64,000 bases of DNA from JAKFDI01 sp044508835. Lineage in GTDB: Bacteria; Pseudomonadota; Gammaproteobacteria; Burkholderiales; Burkholderiaceae_C. The position numbers were made by a program, and so were the translations under genes. Under the pieces are notes generated by a model, which worked only from the letters and a program-made list of their open reading frames with translations, did no database searches and was not told the DNA's origin. Position 1 is the stretch's first letter. Every line of letters begins with the position of its first letter. Below, piece by piece: positions 7,696-15,685 of this stretch. The stretch lies in NCBI GenBank assembly GCA_044508835.1, contig JBIQHD010000009.1, forward strand, positions 80,761 to 144,760. Direction: 5' to 3'.

Positions 7696-8580
7696 TCACT
7701 TGAACACCACCGTCTTGTGGCCGTTCATCAGCACGCGGTGCTCCACGTGCCAGCGCACGGCGCGCGCGAGCACCACGCATTCCACGTCGCGCCCGACGGC
7801 GGTGAAGTCCTCGGGGCCGTGCGCATGGTCCACGCGCTCGACGTCCTGCTCGATGATCGGGCCTTCGTCGAGGTCGGCGGTCACGTAGTGGGCGGTCGCG
7901 CCGATCAGCTTCACGCCGCGCGCATGCGCCTGGTAGTAGGGCTTCGCGCCCTTGAAGCTGGGCAGGAAGCTGTGGTGGATGTTGATCGCCCGGCCCTTGA
8001 GGAAGGCGCAGAACTCGGGGCTCAGGATCTGCATGTAGCGCGCGAGCACCACCAGGTCGACCTCGTGCGCGTCGACCAGCGCCTCGACCTGGCGCTCCTG
8101 CGCGCGCTTGGCCTCGGCGCCGGAGCCGGCGGCCAGCGGGAAGTGGTGGAAGGGGATGCGGTAGCTCGCCGCGAGCTCGCCGAAATCGGGATGGTTGGAG
8201 ACGATAGCCGCCACGTCGGCCTCGAGCTGCCCCGACTGCGTGCGGAACAGCAGGTCGTTCAGGCAGTGGCCGTGCTTGCTCACCATCAGCAGCAAGCGCG
8301 GGCGGCGGGCGAGCGAATGGAACTTCGCCTCCATGCCGAAACGCTCGCGCACGTGGGTGAAGAGCTGGTCCAGCGTGCCCGGCGCCGAGAGGTGCTCCGG
8401 CGCCTCGAAATGCACCCGCATGAAGAAGAGCCCGGTGCCGTCCTCGGCGAGCACGTCGCCGAACTGCTGCGAGTCGACGATGTTGCAGCCCGCCTGGTAG
8501 AGCAGGCCCGAGACGGCGTAGACGACGCCCTTGGCGTCGCGGCAGGACAGGGTGAGGACGAATTCTCGAGCGGTGGCCAT
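7696..8580 (-). CDS. purU: Formyltetrahydrofolate deformylase
   Basis: 294 residues. PurU hydrolyses 10-formyltetrahydrofolate to tetrahydrofolate and formate, balancing the one-carbon pool and supplying formate for purine synthesis. An N-terminal ACT domain (about 1-80: FVLTLSCRDAKGVVYAVSGLL) precedes the formyltransferase fold. The catalytic Asn-His-Asp set lies in NIHHSFLPSFKGAKPY and in GATAHYVTADLDEGPII. I start at the ATG giving MATAREF; an in-frame ATG 12 bases upstream is also possible. Length and motifs fit the family well. Confidence 0.95.
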   Translation of the reverse strand: MATAREFVLTLSCRDAKGVVYAVSGLLYQAGCNIVDSQQFGDVLAEDGTGLFFMRVHFEAPEHLSAPGTLDQLFTHVRERFGMEAKFHSLARRPRLLLMVSKHGHCLNDLLFRTQSGQLEADVAAIVSNHPDFGELAASYRIPFHHFPLAAGSGAEAKRAQERQVEALVDAHEVDLVVLARYMQILSPEFCAFLKGRAINIHHSFLPSFKGAKPYYQAHARGVKLIGATAHYVTADLDEGPIIEQDVERVDHAHGPEDFTAVGRDVECVVLARAVRWHVEHRVLMNGHKTVVFK

Positions 8581-8647
8581 GAGGGTGCGCAAAGTTCGCT
8601 CGATTGTACGAACGCCCCCTCGTCCGACGGGGGCGGCGAGCGGGCGT

Positions 8648-9649
8648 TCAGGCGGCCCGGCCGGCCTCGTCGAGCTGCCGCTGCACGCGCTCGGGCGCGA
8701 TCTGCGCGAGGCAGGCCGTGTCGCCGAAGCGGCACACGCGGTCGAAGCACGGGATGCAGCCGCGCGCGAGCTCGCCCTTCAGCCAGACGACCCGCGCGCG
8801 CGGGTTCAGCGGCGGCGTGTGCTCGGGGCTGGTGGAGCCGAACACCGCGACCTGCGGGCGGCCGAAGGCGGCGGCCACGTGCATCAGGCCCGAGTCGTTG
8901 CTGACCACGCCGTGCGACGCGGCGATCAGCGCCATGGCCTGTTCGAGCGTCGTCCGGCCGGCCATCACGCGGCAGGCGCCGGGCGCGAGCGCCGCGATCT
9001 GCCCGCACAGCGCGGCCTCCTTGCCCGAGCCGAGCAGCAGCACCGGCCGGCCGTCGGCGGCGTGCAGGCGCTTTGCCAGCTCGCCGTAGTGCGCGGGCGG
9101 CCAGCACTTGGCCGGGCCGTATTCGGCGCCCGGCGCGAACACGGCGTAGCCGCCGGGGCGCACACCGGCGGCCGCGCAGGCGGCCTGCACCGCGTCGCCG
9201 GGCAGTTGCAGTACCGGGCGCTCTTCGCCAGCATCGCCCCCGGCCAGCGCGCTGTAGAAGGCCACCATCGGCGGCCGTCCCGGCACGTTGGCGAGCCGCT
9301 CGTTGAGCAGCACGAAGCGCCCCTCGCCGTGGTAGCCCACGCGCCGCGGGATGCCGGCGAAGAAGGGCAGCAGCGCCGACTTGATGGAATTGGGCAGCAC
9401 GTAGGCGGCGTCGAAGCGGCCGCGCAACGCGGCGCCGAGCGCGCGCCGCCCGGCCCAGTCGAGCCGGCCGTGCGCGAAGGGCAGCTCGATCACCTCGGCC
9501 ACCTGCGGCATCGCGCGGTACACCGGCGCGACCCAGGGCAACGCGCCCACCGCCAGCGCCTCGCCGCGGGCCGCGAGGCGGCGCAGCAGCGGCTCGCTCA
9601 TCACCGCGTCGCCGATCCACTGCGGCGCGATGACGAGGCTGCGGCTCAT
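8648..9649 (-). CDS. waaF: Lipopolysaccharide heptosyltransferase II (GT9)
   Basis: 333 residues of glycosyltransferase family 9. WaaF adds the second heptose of the LPS inner core from ADP-heptose at the cytoplasmic face of the inner membrane. It starts MSRSLVIAPQWIGDAVMSEPLLRRL, the usual WaaF opening, and contains DAAYVLPNSIKSALLPFFAGIPRRVGY, APGAEYGPAKCWP and SNDSGLMHVAAAFGRPQVAVFGSTSPEHTPP, the C-terminal nucleotide-sugar site. The ATG is two bases after the stop of the zinc-finger gene upstream, so the two are likely one transcript, possibly with ilvE. Confidence 0.93.
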   Translation of the reverse strand: MSRSLVIAPQWIGDAVMSEPLLRRLAARGEALAVGALPWVAPVYRAMPQVAEVIELPFAHGRLDWAGRRALGAALRGRFDAAYVLPNSIKSALLPFFAGIPRRVGYHGEGRFVLLNERLANVPGRPPMVAFYSALAGGDAGEERPVLQLPGDAVQAACAAAGVRPGGYAVFAPGAEYGPAKCWPPAHYGELAKRLHAADGRPVLLLGSGKEAALCGQIAALAPGACRVMAGRTTLEQAMALIAASHGVVSNDSGLMHVAAAFGRPQVAVFGSTSPEHTPPLNPRARVVWLKGELARGCIPCFDRVCRFGDTACLAQIAPERVQRQLDEAGRAA

Positions 9650-9650
9650 C

Positions 9651-9857
9651 TCAATGGCCGGCGTGGATCTTCTCGCCGGCCTTGAGGCGGTACAGCGTGC
9701 TGCAGTACGGGCACTTCGCCTCGCCCGTGGTGACGACGTCGAGGAACACGCGCGGATGGTTGCTCCAGCGCGGCATCTTCGGATTCGGGCAGTACACCAC
9801 GCCCGGGCCCTGCAGGTCGGCGGCGCCGACCTCGACGGTGGCTTTGGCTTCGTCCAT
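9651..9857 (-). CDS. Small zinc-finger (CHCC-type) protein
   Basis: 68 residues. The CHCC zinc-ribbon pattern is visible: VYCPNPKM, then NHPRVFLDV and KCPYCSTLYRL. It matches the small zinc-finger proteins next to ilvE and waaF in Burkholderiales; the mitochondrial NDUFS6 complex I subunit has the same fold. The exact role in bacteria is unknown. It lies between ilvE (ends five bases upstream) and waaF (starts two bases downstream), so it is part of a compact operon. Nothing else about it can be read. Confidence 0.9.
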   Translation of the reverse strand: MDEAKATVEVGAADLQGPGVVYCPNPKMPRWSNHPRVFLDVVTTGEAKCPYCSTLYRLKAGEKIHAGH

Positions 9858-9862
9858 CGTGC

Positions 9863-10786
9863 TCAGACCTTGGTGAGCCATTCGCCGTACTTGGCGTTGC
9901 GGCCGTTGACGATGTCGAAGAAGGCGTTCTGGATCTTCTCGGTGACCGGGCCGCGCGAGCCCTGGCCGATCTCGATGCGGTCGAGCTCGCGGATGGGCGT
10001 GACTTCGGCGGCGGTGCCGGTGAAGAAGGCCTCGTCGGCGATGTAGACCTCGTCGCGCGTGATGCGCTTTTCCACCAGCTTCAGGCCCAGGTCCTGGCAG
10101 ATGGCGAAGATGGTGTTGCGCGTGATGCCGTTCAGCGCGCCGGCCGACAGGTCGGGCGTGTAGAGCACGCCGTTCTTCACGATGAAGATGTTCTCGCCCG
10201 CGCCCTCGCTCACGAAGCCGGCCGCGTCGAGCAGCAGCGCCTCGTCGTAGCCGTCGTCGGTGGCCTCCATGTTGGCGAGGATGGAGTTGCTGTAGTTCGA
10301 CACCGCCTTGGCCTGCGTCATCGTGATGTTGACGTGGTGGCGGGTGTAGCTGCTGGTCTTCACGCGGATGCCGCGCTTCAGGCCCTCTTCGCCCAGGTAG
10401 GCGCCCCAGGACCAGCCGGCGACCATCAGGTGGATCCTGTTGCCCTTGGGGCTGACGCCGAGCTTCTCGGAGCCGATCCACACCAGCGGTCGCAGGTAGC
10501 AGCTTTCAAGCTTGTTGGCGCGCACCACCTCGAGCTGGGCCTGCATCACCTCGTCGAAGCCGAAGGGGATCTTCATGCGCAGGATCTTGGCGCTGTTGAA
10601 CAGCCGCTCGGTGTGCTCGCGCAGGCGGAAGATGGCCGTGCCGTTGACCGTGTTGTAGGCGCGCACTCCCTCGAACGCGCCGCAGCCGTAGTGCAGCGTG
10701 TGGGTGAGCACGTGGATGCGGGCGTCGCGCCACTCGACGAGTTCGCCGTCCATCCAGATCTTGCCGTCGCGGTCTTCCATGGACAT
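9863..10786 (-). CDS. ilvE: Branched-chain amino acid aminotransferase
   Basis: 307 residues, fold-type IV PLP enzyme. IlvE carries out the final transamination in valine, leucine and isoleucine synthesis using glutamate. The N-terminus KIWMDGELVEWRDARIHVLTHTLHYG, GVRAYNT and RLREHTERLFNSAKIL are typical, and the PLP lysine is Lys160 in TMTQAKAVSNYSNS. The C-terminal SEGAGENIFIVKNG, RNTIFAICQDLG and FFTGTAAEVTPIRELD complete the signature. A GAGGA site precedes the ATG at 10786. It heads the ilvE-zinc finger-waaF cluster. Confidence 0.96.
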   Translation of the reverse strand: MSMEDRDGKIWMDGELVEWRDARIHVLTHTLHYGCGAFEGVRAYNTVNGTAIFRLREHTERLFNSAKILRMKIPFGFDEVMQAQLEVVRANKLESCYLRPLVWIGSEKLGVSPKGNRIHLMVAGWSWGAYLGEEGLKRGIRVKTSSYTRHHVNITMTQAKAVSNYSNSILANMEATDDGYDEALLLDAAGFVSEGAGENIFIVKNGVLYTPDLSAGALNGITRNTIFAICQDLGLKLVEKRITRDEVYIADEAFFTGTAAEVTPIRELDRIEIGQGSRGPVTEKIQNAFFDIVNGRNAKYGEWLTKV

Positions 10787-10877
10787 CTCGGTCCTCTTCA
10801 GCAGTCGTTGGGAAGGGGCGATTCTAAGGTTCGGGCCCCCGTCCGGCGCCCCGCCGCGCGCGGCGCGCGGGCGTGCT

Positions 10878-11282
10878 TCACGCCGGCGGCGAAGCGGCTT
10901 CGCCGGGCGCCGCCTCGTGGCGGCTGAAGCTCCAGCGGTCGAGCCGGGCGCCGGCCATCACCAGCGTGACGGTGACGTCGGCGTCGCTCCAGGCCCAGGT
11001 CTCGGGCGCCTCGGCCACGTGCCGGCCGAGGCTTCCCGCCATCGAGACGATCTGCATCATCGTCATGCCGCGCCTGAGCCGGGCGTTGAACGTCACGGCG
11101 TCGTCCACGCGGCCCACCGGCCGCTCGGCGGCGCGGCGCATCGCGCGCATCGCGCTGCTGAACTGCAGCAGCAGCCAGAACACCACCACCGTGGCGGCCA
11201 GCGCCACGCCGGGCCATCCATAACTCATCCAGCCTGCCGCGAAGGCGGCGGCCACCAGCATCCATCCGACGGTTCCATTCAT
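10878..11282 (-). CDS. Conserved small membrane protein of unknown function
   Basis: 134 residues. Two N-terminal hydrophobic segments (WMLVAAAFAAGWMSYG and VALAATVVVFWLLLQF) are followed by a soluble C-terminal part of about 80 residues (FNARLRRGMTMMQIVSMAGSLGR) ending in a Ala/Pro tail. I start at the ATG at 11282 (MNGTVGWM) because the longer frame upstream has no coding character. I recognise it only as a conserved hypothetical of Burkholderiales, with no enzymatic motif. It lies 90 bases upstream of ilvE on the same strand and may be co-transcribed with it. Confidence 0.75.
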   Translation of the reverse strand: MNGTVGWMLVAAAFAAGWMSYGWPGVALAATVVVFWLLLQFSSAMRAMRRAAERPVGRVDDAVTFNARLRRGMTMMQIVSMAGSLGRHVAEAPETWAWSDADVTVTLVMAGARLDRWSFSRHEAAPGEAASPPA

Positions 11283-11436
11283 CGGCGCGATGGTAGCGGC
11301 GGCTTCCCGCCGCCCCGCCGCGGCCGGCGCGGCGAACAGCCGGTGACAAGACCACACAGATCCGCCACAGACGGCCGCGGGATCGGCCGATAGGGTGCGC
11401 GGCTTCCCCCACGACACGACCGCAGGAAGCCTCCGC

Positions 11437-12570
11437 ATGCGCCGCCACCTCCTCCCTCGCCCGGCATCGTTCGCCCTCGGCGCCTGCATCGCCGTCCTCG
11501 CCGCCGCATGCGGGGGTGGCGGCGATGCGGGCGACCCGGCCGCCGGGGAGGCGGAATCGCCGCCCGCCGCCGCGGACGGCACGCCGGCGGGCCCCTGCGC
11601 CGTGCCGCCCGCGGCCCAGGCGGCCGACACCTCGCGCCCGGACCGCGTCGTCGGCAACGGCAGCGCGGCGAGCTGCACCGCCGACGCCGTGGCCGATGCC
11701 GTCGCGCAGGGCGGCGTCATCACCTTCGACTGCGGCGCCGCGCCGGTCACCATCACTATGACGCGCACCGCCAAGGTCTTCAACGACAAGCCCGACGTGG
11801 TGCTCGACGGCGGCGGCAAGGTCACGCTCAGCGGCGGCGGGGTGCGCCGCATCCTCTACCAGAACACCTGCGACCCGGCGCAGGTGTGGACCAGCGCGCG
11901 CTGCGACCTGCAGGAGACGCCGCGCCTCACGGTGCAGCACCTCACGCTGGCCGATGGCGATTCGAGCGGCCAGCGCTACGGCCGCGACGACGTCGACGGC
12001 GGCGGCGCGATCTACGTGCGCGGCGGGCGGCTGAAGATCGTCGACACCCGCTTCCTGCGCAACCGCTGCGAGGCGGCGGGGCCGGACCTGGGCGGCGCGG
12101 CGGTGCGCGCCGTCGGCATGCCGGGCAGCGTGCCGGTGTACGTGGTGGGCAGCCGCTTCGGCGGCTCGGCGGCCGACGGCAACCAGTGCGCCAACGGCGC
12201 GGGCCTGAGCGGCCTCGGCGCGTCGTTCACCGTGATCAACAGCGTCTTCGGCCACAACCAGGCCACCGGCCGCGGCGCCAACCCGGCGCGCGCCGGCACG
12301 CCCGGCGGCGGCAGCGGCGGTGCGATCTACCAGGACGGCAACGGCATCCACCTGCGCCTGTGCGGCACGCACCTGCACGACAACCGCGCCAACGAAGGCG
12401 GCGGCGCCGTCTTCTTCGTGAGCAACGACCGCAGCGGCACGCTGTCCATCACCGATTCGCTGCTGGAGGCGAACGTGAGCGCCGGCTTCGAGACGGCGGG
12501 GCTGCCGGGCATCTTCAGCCTGGCGGCGAGCGGCCAGCCGGTGGTGGCGAACTCGATCCTGCGGCCCTGA
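11437..12570 (+). CDS. Predicted lipoprotein with right-handed beta-helix fold
   Basis: 377 residues. A signal peptide of about 25 residues ends in a lipobox (VLAAAC), so the mature N-terminus should be lipidated and exported. The mature region, after an Ala/Pro/Gly linker, has repeating strand-turn units (for example GGGAIYVRGGRLKIVDTRFLRN and SGGAIYQDGNGIHLRLCGTHLHDN) typical of parallel beta-helix (pectate-lyase-like) proteins. Many cysteines occur in pairs. No catalytic residues can be assigned, so carbohydrate binding or lyase activity is only a possibility. The ATG at 11437 has AGGAAG nine bases upstream. It is a single gene in its own transcription unit, divergent from the small membrane protein. 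Confidence 0.82.
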   Translation: MRRHLLPRPASFALGACIAVLAAACGGGGDAGDPAAGEAESPPAAADGTPAGPCAVPPAAQAADTSRPDRVVGNGSAASCTADAVADAVAQGGVITFDCGAAPVTITMTRTAKVFNDKPDVVLDGGGKVTLSGGGVRRILYQNTCDPAQVWTSARCDLQETPRLTVQHLTLADGDSSGQRYGRDDVDGGGAIYVRGGRLKIVDTRFLRNRCEAAGPDLGGAAVRAVGMPGSVPVYVVGSRFGGSAADGNQCANGAGLSGLGASFTVINSVFGHNQATGRGANPARAGTPGGGSGGAIYQDGNGIHLRLCGTHLHDNRANEGGGAVFFVSNDRSGTLSITDSLLEANVSAGFETAGLPGIFSLAASGQPVVANSILRP

Positions 12571-12584
12571 GCCCGCCGCCGCGG

Positions 12585-13958
12585 CTACAGGCCGCGCGTC
12601 AGCTCGATGGCCTGCTCGATGCGCTCCACCGCATGGATGACGAGGCCCTCGATGGGCTTCTTCGGCGCGTTGGCCTTGGGCACCAGCGCCACGCTGAAGC
12701 CGAGCTTGGCGGCCTCCTTCAGCCGCTCCTGGCCGCGCGGCGCGGGGCGCACCTCGCCGGCCAGGCCCACCTCGCCGAAGGCGAAGAAGCCGCGCGGCAG
12801 CGGCCGCCCGCGCAGGCTGCTCTGCACCGCCAGCATCACCGCCAGGTCGGCCGCCGGCTCGGCGATGCGCACGCCGCCGACCGCGTTGATGAACACGTCC
12901 TGGTCGAAGCAGGCGATGCCGGCGTGGCGGTGCAGCACCGCCAGCATCATCGCCAGGCGGTCGCGGTCCAGGCCCACGGACAGGCGCCGCGGGCTCGGCC
13001 CGCCCGAATCGACCAGCGCCTGGATCTCCACCAGCATCGGCCGCGTGCCCTCCAGCGTGACCAGCACGCAGGAGCCCGGCACCGGCTCGCCGTGCGTGGA
13101 CAGGAAGATCGCGCTCGGGTTGGCCACGCCCTTGAGCCCGCGCTCGGTCATCGCGAACACGCCGATCTCGTTGACCGCGCCGAAGCGGTTCTTGATCGCC
13201 CGCACCAGGCGGAAGCTCGAGTGCGTGTCGCCCTCGAAGTACAGCACCGTGTCGACGATGTGCTCCAGCACGCGCGGGCCGGCGAGCGCGCCCTCCTTCG
13301 TCACGTGGCCGACGAGCACGATGGTCGTGCCCGTGCTCTTGGCGATGCGCGTGAGGTGGGCCGCGCATTCGCGCACCTGCGCCACCGAGCCGGGGGCGGA
13401 GCTGAGCTGCTCGCTGTAGACCGTCTGGATGGAGTCGACCACGCACACCGCCGGCTGCTCGGCCTCCAGCGTGGCGGCGATCTTCTCGAGCTGGATCTCG
13501 GCCAGCACGCGCACGCGGCTGCCGTCCAGCCCGAGGCGGCGCGAGCGCATCGCCACCTGCGCGCCGCTCTCCTCGCCGGTGACGTACAGCGCCTTCATCT
13601 GCCGCGACAGCGCGTCCAGCGCCTGCAGCAGCAGCGTGCTCTTGCCGATGCCCGGGTCGCCGCCGATCAGCACCACGCCGCCCTCGACGATGCCGCCGCC
13701 GAGCACGCGGTCGAGCTCGTCGATGCCGGTGGGCTGGCGCGCCACGTCGGCCGCCTCGATCTCCGACAGCGTGGCCACCGGCTGGCTGGCGTTGAGCCCG
13801 CGCGTGAGCGACTGCATGCGGTTCTTCGCCGGCGCGGCGGATTCGGCCACCGCCTCGACCAGCGTGTTCCAGGCGTCGCACTGCGGGCACTTGCCCAGCC
13901 AGCGCGGGCTGGTGCCGCCGCATTCGCTGCAGAGGTAGTGCGTCTTGGCTTTGCTCAT
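12585..13958 (-). CDS. radA: DNA repair protein RadA (Sms)
   Basis: 457 residues. RadA is an ATPase that promotes branch migration during recombinational repair. It has an N-terminal four-cysteine zinc finger (CSECGGTSPRWLGKCPQC), a Walker A box (GGDPGIGKSTLLLQ), the RadA-specific KNRFG motif (AIKNRFGAVNEIG) and a Lon-like C-terminal domain (PRGFFAFGEVGLAGEVRP). Length is normal. I start at the ATG giving MSKAKTHYLCSEC because the zinc finger begins right after it. It is followed on the same strand by the next gene-free stretch and the beta-helix gene, with which it converges. Confidence 0.96.
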   Translation of the reverse strand: MSKAKTHYLCSECGGTSPRWLGKCPQCDAWNTLVEAVAESAAPAKNRMQSLTRGLNASQPVATLSEIEAADVARQPTGIDELDRVLGGGIVEGGVVLIGGDPGIGKSTLLLQALDALSRQMKALYVTGEESGAQVAMRSRRLGLDGSRVRVLAEIQLEKIAATLEAEQPAVCVVDSIQTVYSEQLSSAPGSVAQVRECAAHLTRIAKSTGTTIVLVGHVTKEGALAGPRVLEHIVDTVLYFEGDTHSSFRLVRAIKNRFGAVNEIGVFAMTERGLKGVANPSAIFLSTHGEPVPGSCVLVTLEGTRPMLVEIQALVDSGGPSPRRLSVGLDRDRLAMMLAVLHRHAGIACFDQDVFINAVGGVRIAEPAADLAVMLAVQSSLRGRPLPRGFFAFGEVGLAGEVRPAPRGQERLKEAAKLGFSVALVPKANAPKKPIEGLVIHAVERIEQAIELTRGL

Positions 13959-13992
13959 GGGGGCTGGCACTGTAGCGGCGCGCCGCGGGCGG

Positions 13993-14400
13993 TCAATCCT
14001 GGACCTTGCCGCGCAGCGCCTTCACCTGCGACCGCTGCGTCTTTCCTTCGAGCCGCCGCTGCCTGGAGGCCAGCGTCGGCCGCGTCGCCTTGCGCACCCG
14101 CGGCGGGCGGGCGACGCCCTGCACGAGCGCGTTGAGCCGCGCCATCGCGTCCTGCCGGTTCTTGTCCTGGCTGCGAAAGCGCTGCGCCTTGAGCACCACC
14201 ACGCCCTCGTCGGTGATGCGCGTGTCCTTCAGCGCCAGCAGCCGCGCCTTCACGTCCGCCGGCAGCGACGAGGCATGGACGTCGAAGCGCAGGTGCACCG
14301 CGCTCGACACCTTGTTGACGTTCTGCCCGCCGGCGCCCTGCGCGCGGATGGCGCTGACCTCGACCTCGTCCTCGCGCACCTCCAGCAGATCGGCAGGCAT
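13993..14400 (-). CDS. arfB: Alternative ribosome-rescue factor ArfB
   Basis: 135 residues. ArfB (YaeJ) hydrolyses peptidyl-tRNA on stalled ribosomes that lack a stop codon, acting as a backup to tmRNA. The catalytic GGQ lies at residues 24-26 in RAQGAGGQNVNK, followed by SSAVHLRFDV and the helical stretch LQDKNR-like. The basic C-terminal tail (QRRLEGKTQRSQVKALRGKVQD) is the part that enters the mRNA channel. Length fits the family. It lies just downstream of alr on the same strand (five bases apart). Confidence 0.94.
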   Translation of the reverse strand: MPADLLEVREDEVEVSAIRAQGAGGQNVNKVSSAVHLRFDVHASSLPADVKARLLALKDTRITDEGVVVLKAQRFRSQDKNRQDAMARLNALVQGVARPPRVRKATRPTLASRQRRLEGKTQRSQVKALRGKVQD

Positions 14401-14404
14401 CGGC

Positions 14405-15496
14405 TCACTCGGCGGCGCGCGCGGGCACCCGCGGCGCCAGCGCGCACATCAGCTCGTAGCCCACGGTGCCGGCCGGCAGCGCCACTTCGTCGATCGGGAG
14501 CACGGCGCCGTCCGGGCCCCGGCCCCACAGCGTGACCTCGCTGCCGGGGCCGGCCTGCGGCACGGGGGTGAGGTCGACCGTCACCATGTCCATCGACACC
14601 CGCCCGACGAGCCGCGTGCGCACGCCGTCCACCAGCACCGGCGTGCCGGTGGGCGCGCTGCGCGGGTAGCCGTCGGCATAGCCGCAGGCCGCGATGCCGA
14701 TGCGCATCGGCGCCTCGGCGGCAAAGGTGCTGCCGTAGCCGACGCACGCGCCGGCGGCCAGCGCCTGCACGCCGAGCAGGCGGCTGCGCAGCGTCATCGC
14801 CGGCTGCAGCGCCCAGCGTGCCGCGTCGTGCACGGGGAAGTCGGGCGAGGAGCCGTAGACCATGATGCCGGGACGCACCCAGTCGCTCGCGAGCTCGCGC
14901 GCGAAGCGCAGGGTCGCGGCGCTGTTGCACACGCTGCGCTCGCCGGGCAGCTCGCGCGTGGCGGCGTCGAAGACGGCGAGCTGGGCGGCGATGCCGGCCT
15001 CGCCGTCGGCATCGGCGAAGTGCGTCATGTGCGAGACGGATTCCACCTGCGTCAGGCCCGACAGCCGCAGCCACGCCGAGCGGTAGGCCGCGGGCGTGAA
15101 GCCGAGGCGGTTCATGCCGCTGTTGAGCTTGAGGAACACGCCGTGCGGGCGCTGGGTCTTGTGCGCGGCCAGCCAGTCGATCTGCGCCTCGCAGTGCACC
15201 ACGTGCCACAGGTCCAGGCGCGAGCACAGCTCCAGGTCGCGCGGCTCGAAGCAGCCTTCGAGCAGCAGGATCGGCCCGCGCCAGCCGAGCGCGCGCACGC
15301 GCTGCGCCTCGTCGAGGTCGAGCAGGGCGAAGCCGTCGGCGCCCTGCAGGCCGGCATAGGCGCGCTCGATGCCGTGGCCGTAGGCGTTGGCCTTGACCAC
15401 CGCCCACACCTTGGCGTCGCCGGCGGCGGCGCGCGCGCGGGCAAGGTTGCGGGCCAGCGCCTCGGTGTGGATCAGCGCTTCGATGGGGCGGGGCAT
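14405..15496 (-). CDS. alr: Alanine racemase
   Basis: 363 residues, fold-type III PLP enzyme. Alr makes D-alanine for peptidoglycan. Lys35 in AVVKANAYGHG binds PLP. The catalytic tyrosine is in CVGYGSTFAAEAP. GCFEPRDLELC, LKLNSGMNRLGF and PGIMVYGSSP are standard alr segments. The first ATG (15496) gives MPRPIEALIH, the usual start. It is divergent from lplT, an arrangement that recurs in Burkholderiales. Confidence 0.96.
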   Translation of the reverse strand: MPRPIEALIHTEALARNLARARAAAGDAKVWAVVKANAYGHGIERAYAGLQGADGFALLDLDEAQRVRALGWRGPILLLEGCFEPRDLELCSRLDLWHVVHCEAQIDWLAAHKTQRPHGVFLKLNSGMNRLGFTPAAYRSAWLRLSGLTQVESVSHMTHFADADGEAGIAAQLAVFDAATRELPGERSVCNSAATLRFARELASDWVRPGIMVYGSSPDFPVHDAARWALQPAMTLRSRLLGVQALAAGACVGYGSTFAAEAPMRIGIAACGYADGYPRSAPTGTPVLVDGVRTRLVGRVSMDMVTVDLTPVPQAGPGSEVTLWGRGPDGAVLPIDEVALPAGTVGYELMCALAPRVPARAAE

Positions 15497-15612
15497 GGCG
15501 GGGTCGTGCGGGGGCGGAACGCGCGTGCGGCGAGCCTGCCGAATGCGCCACGGCATTCTGCCGCAGCACCCCTTTCGCCCTCTTCGGCACGGGCGGAACG
15601 CCGGAACCCGCG

Positions 15613-15621
15613 TGCTATAAC
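15613..15621 (+). promoter_or_regulatory. Candidate extended -10 promoter of lplT
   Basis: TGCTATAAC, an extended -10 (TGn plus TATAAC), 65 bases before the lplT ATG, in the alr-lplT divergent gap. The -35 region is not obvious, as expected for extended -10 promoters. Confidence 0.45.
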
Positions 15622-15685
15622 CCGCGCCGCGGGGGAGGGATGGACCCGAGGCCACATCGGGGAAAGACAGCGCGCCTGCCGACGA

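Noticed and set aside
10798..13923. Open frame of 1041 codons on the minus strand
   Set aside because: It overlaps radA, the beta-helix gene and ilvE in another frame and shows shadow composition.
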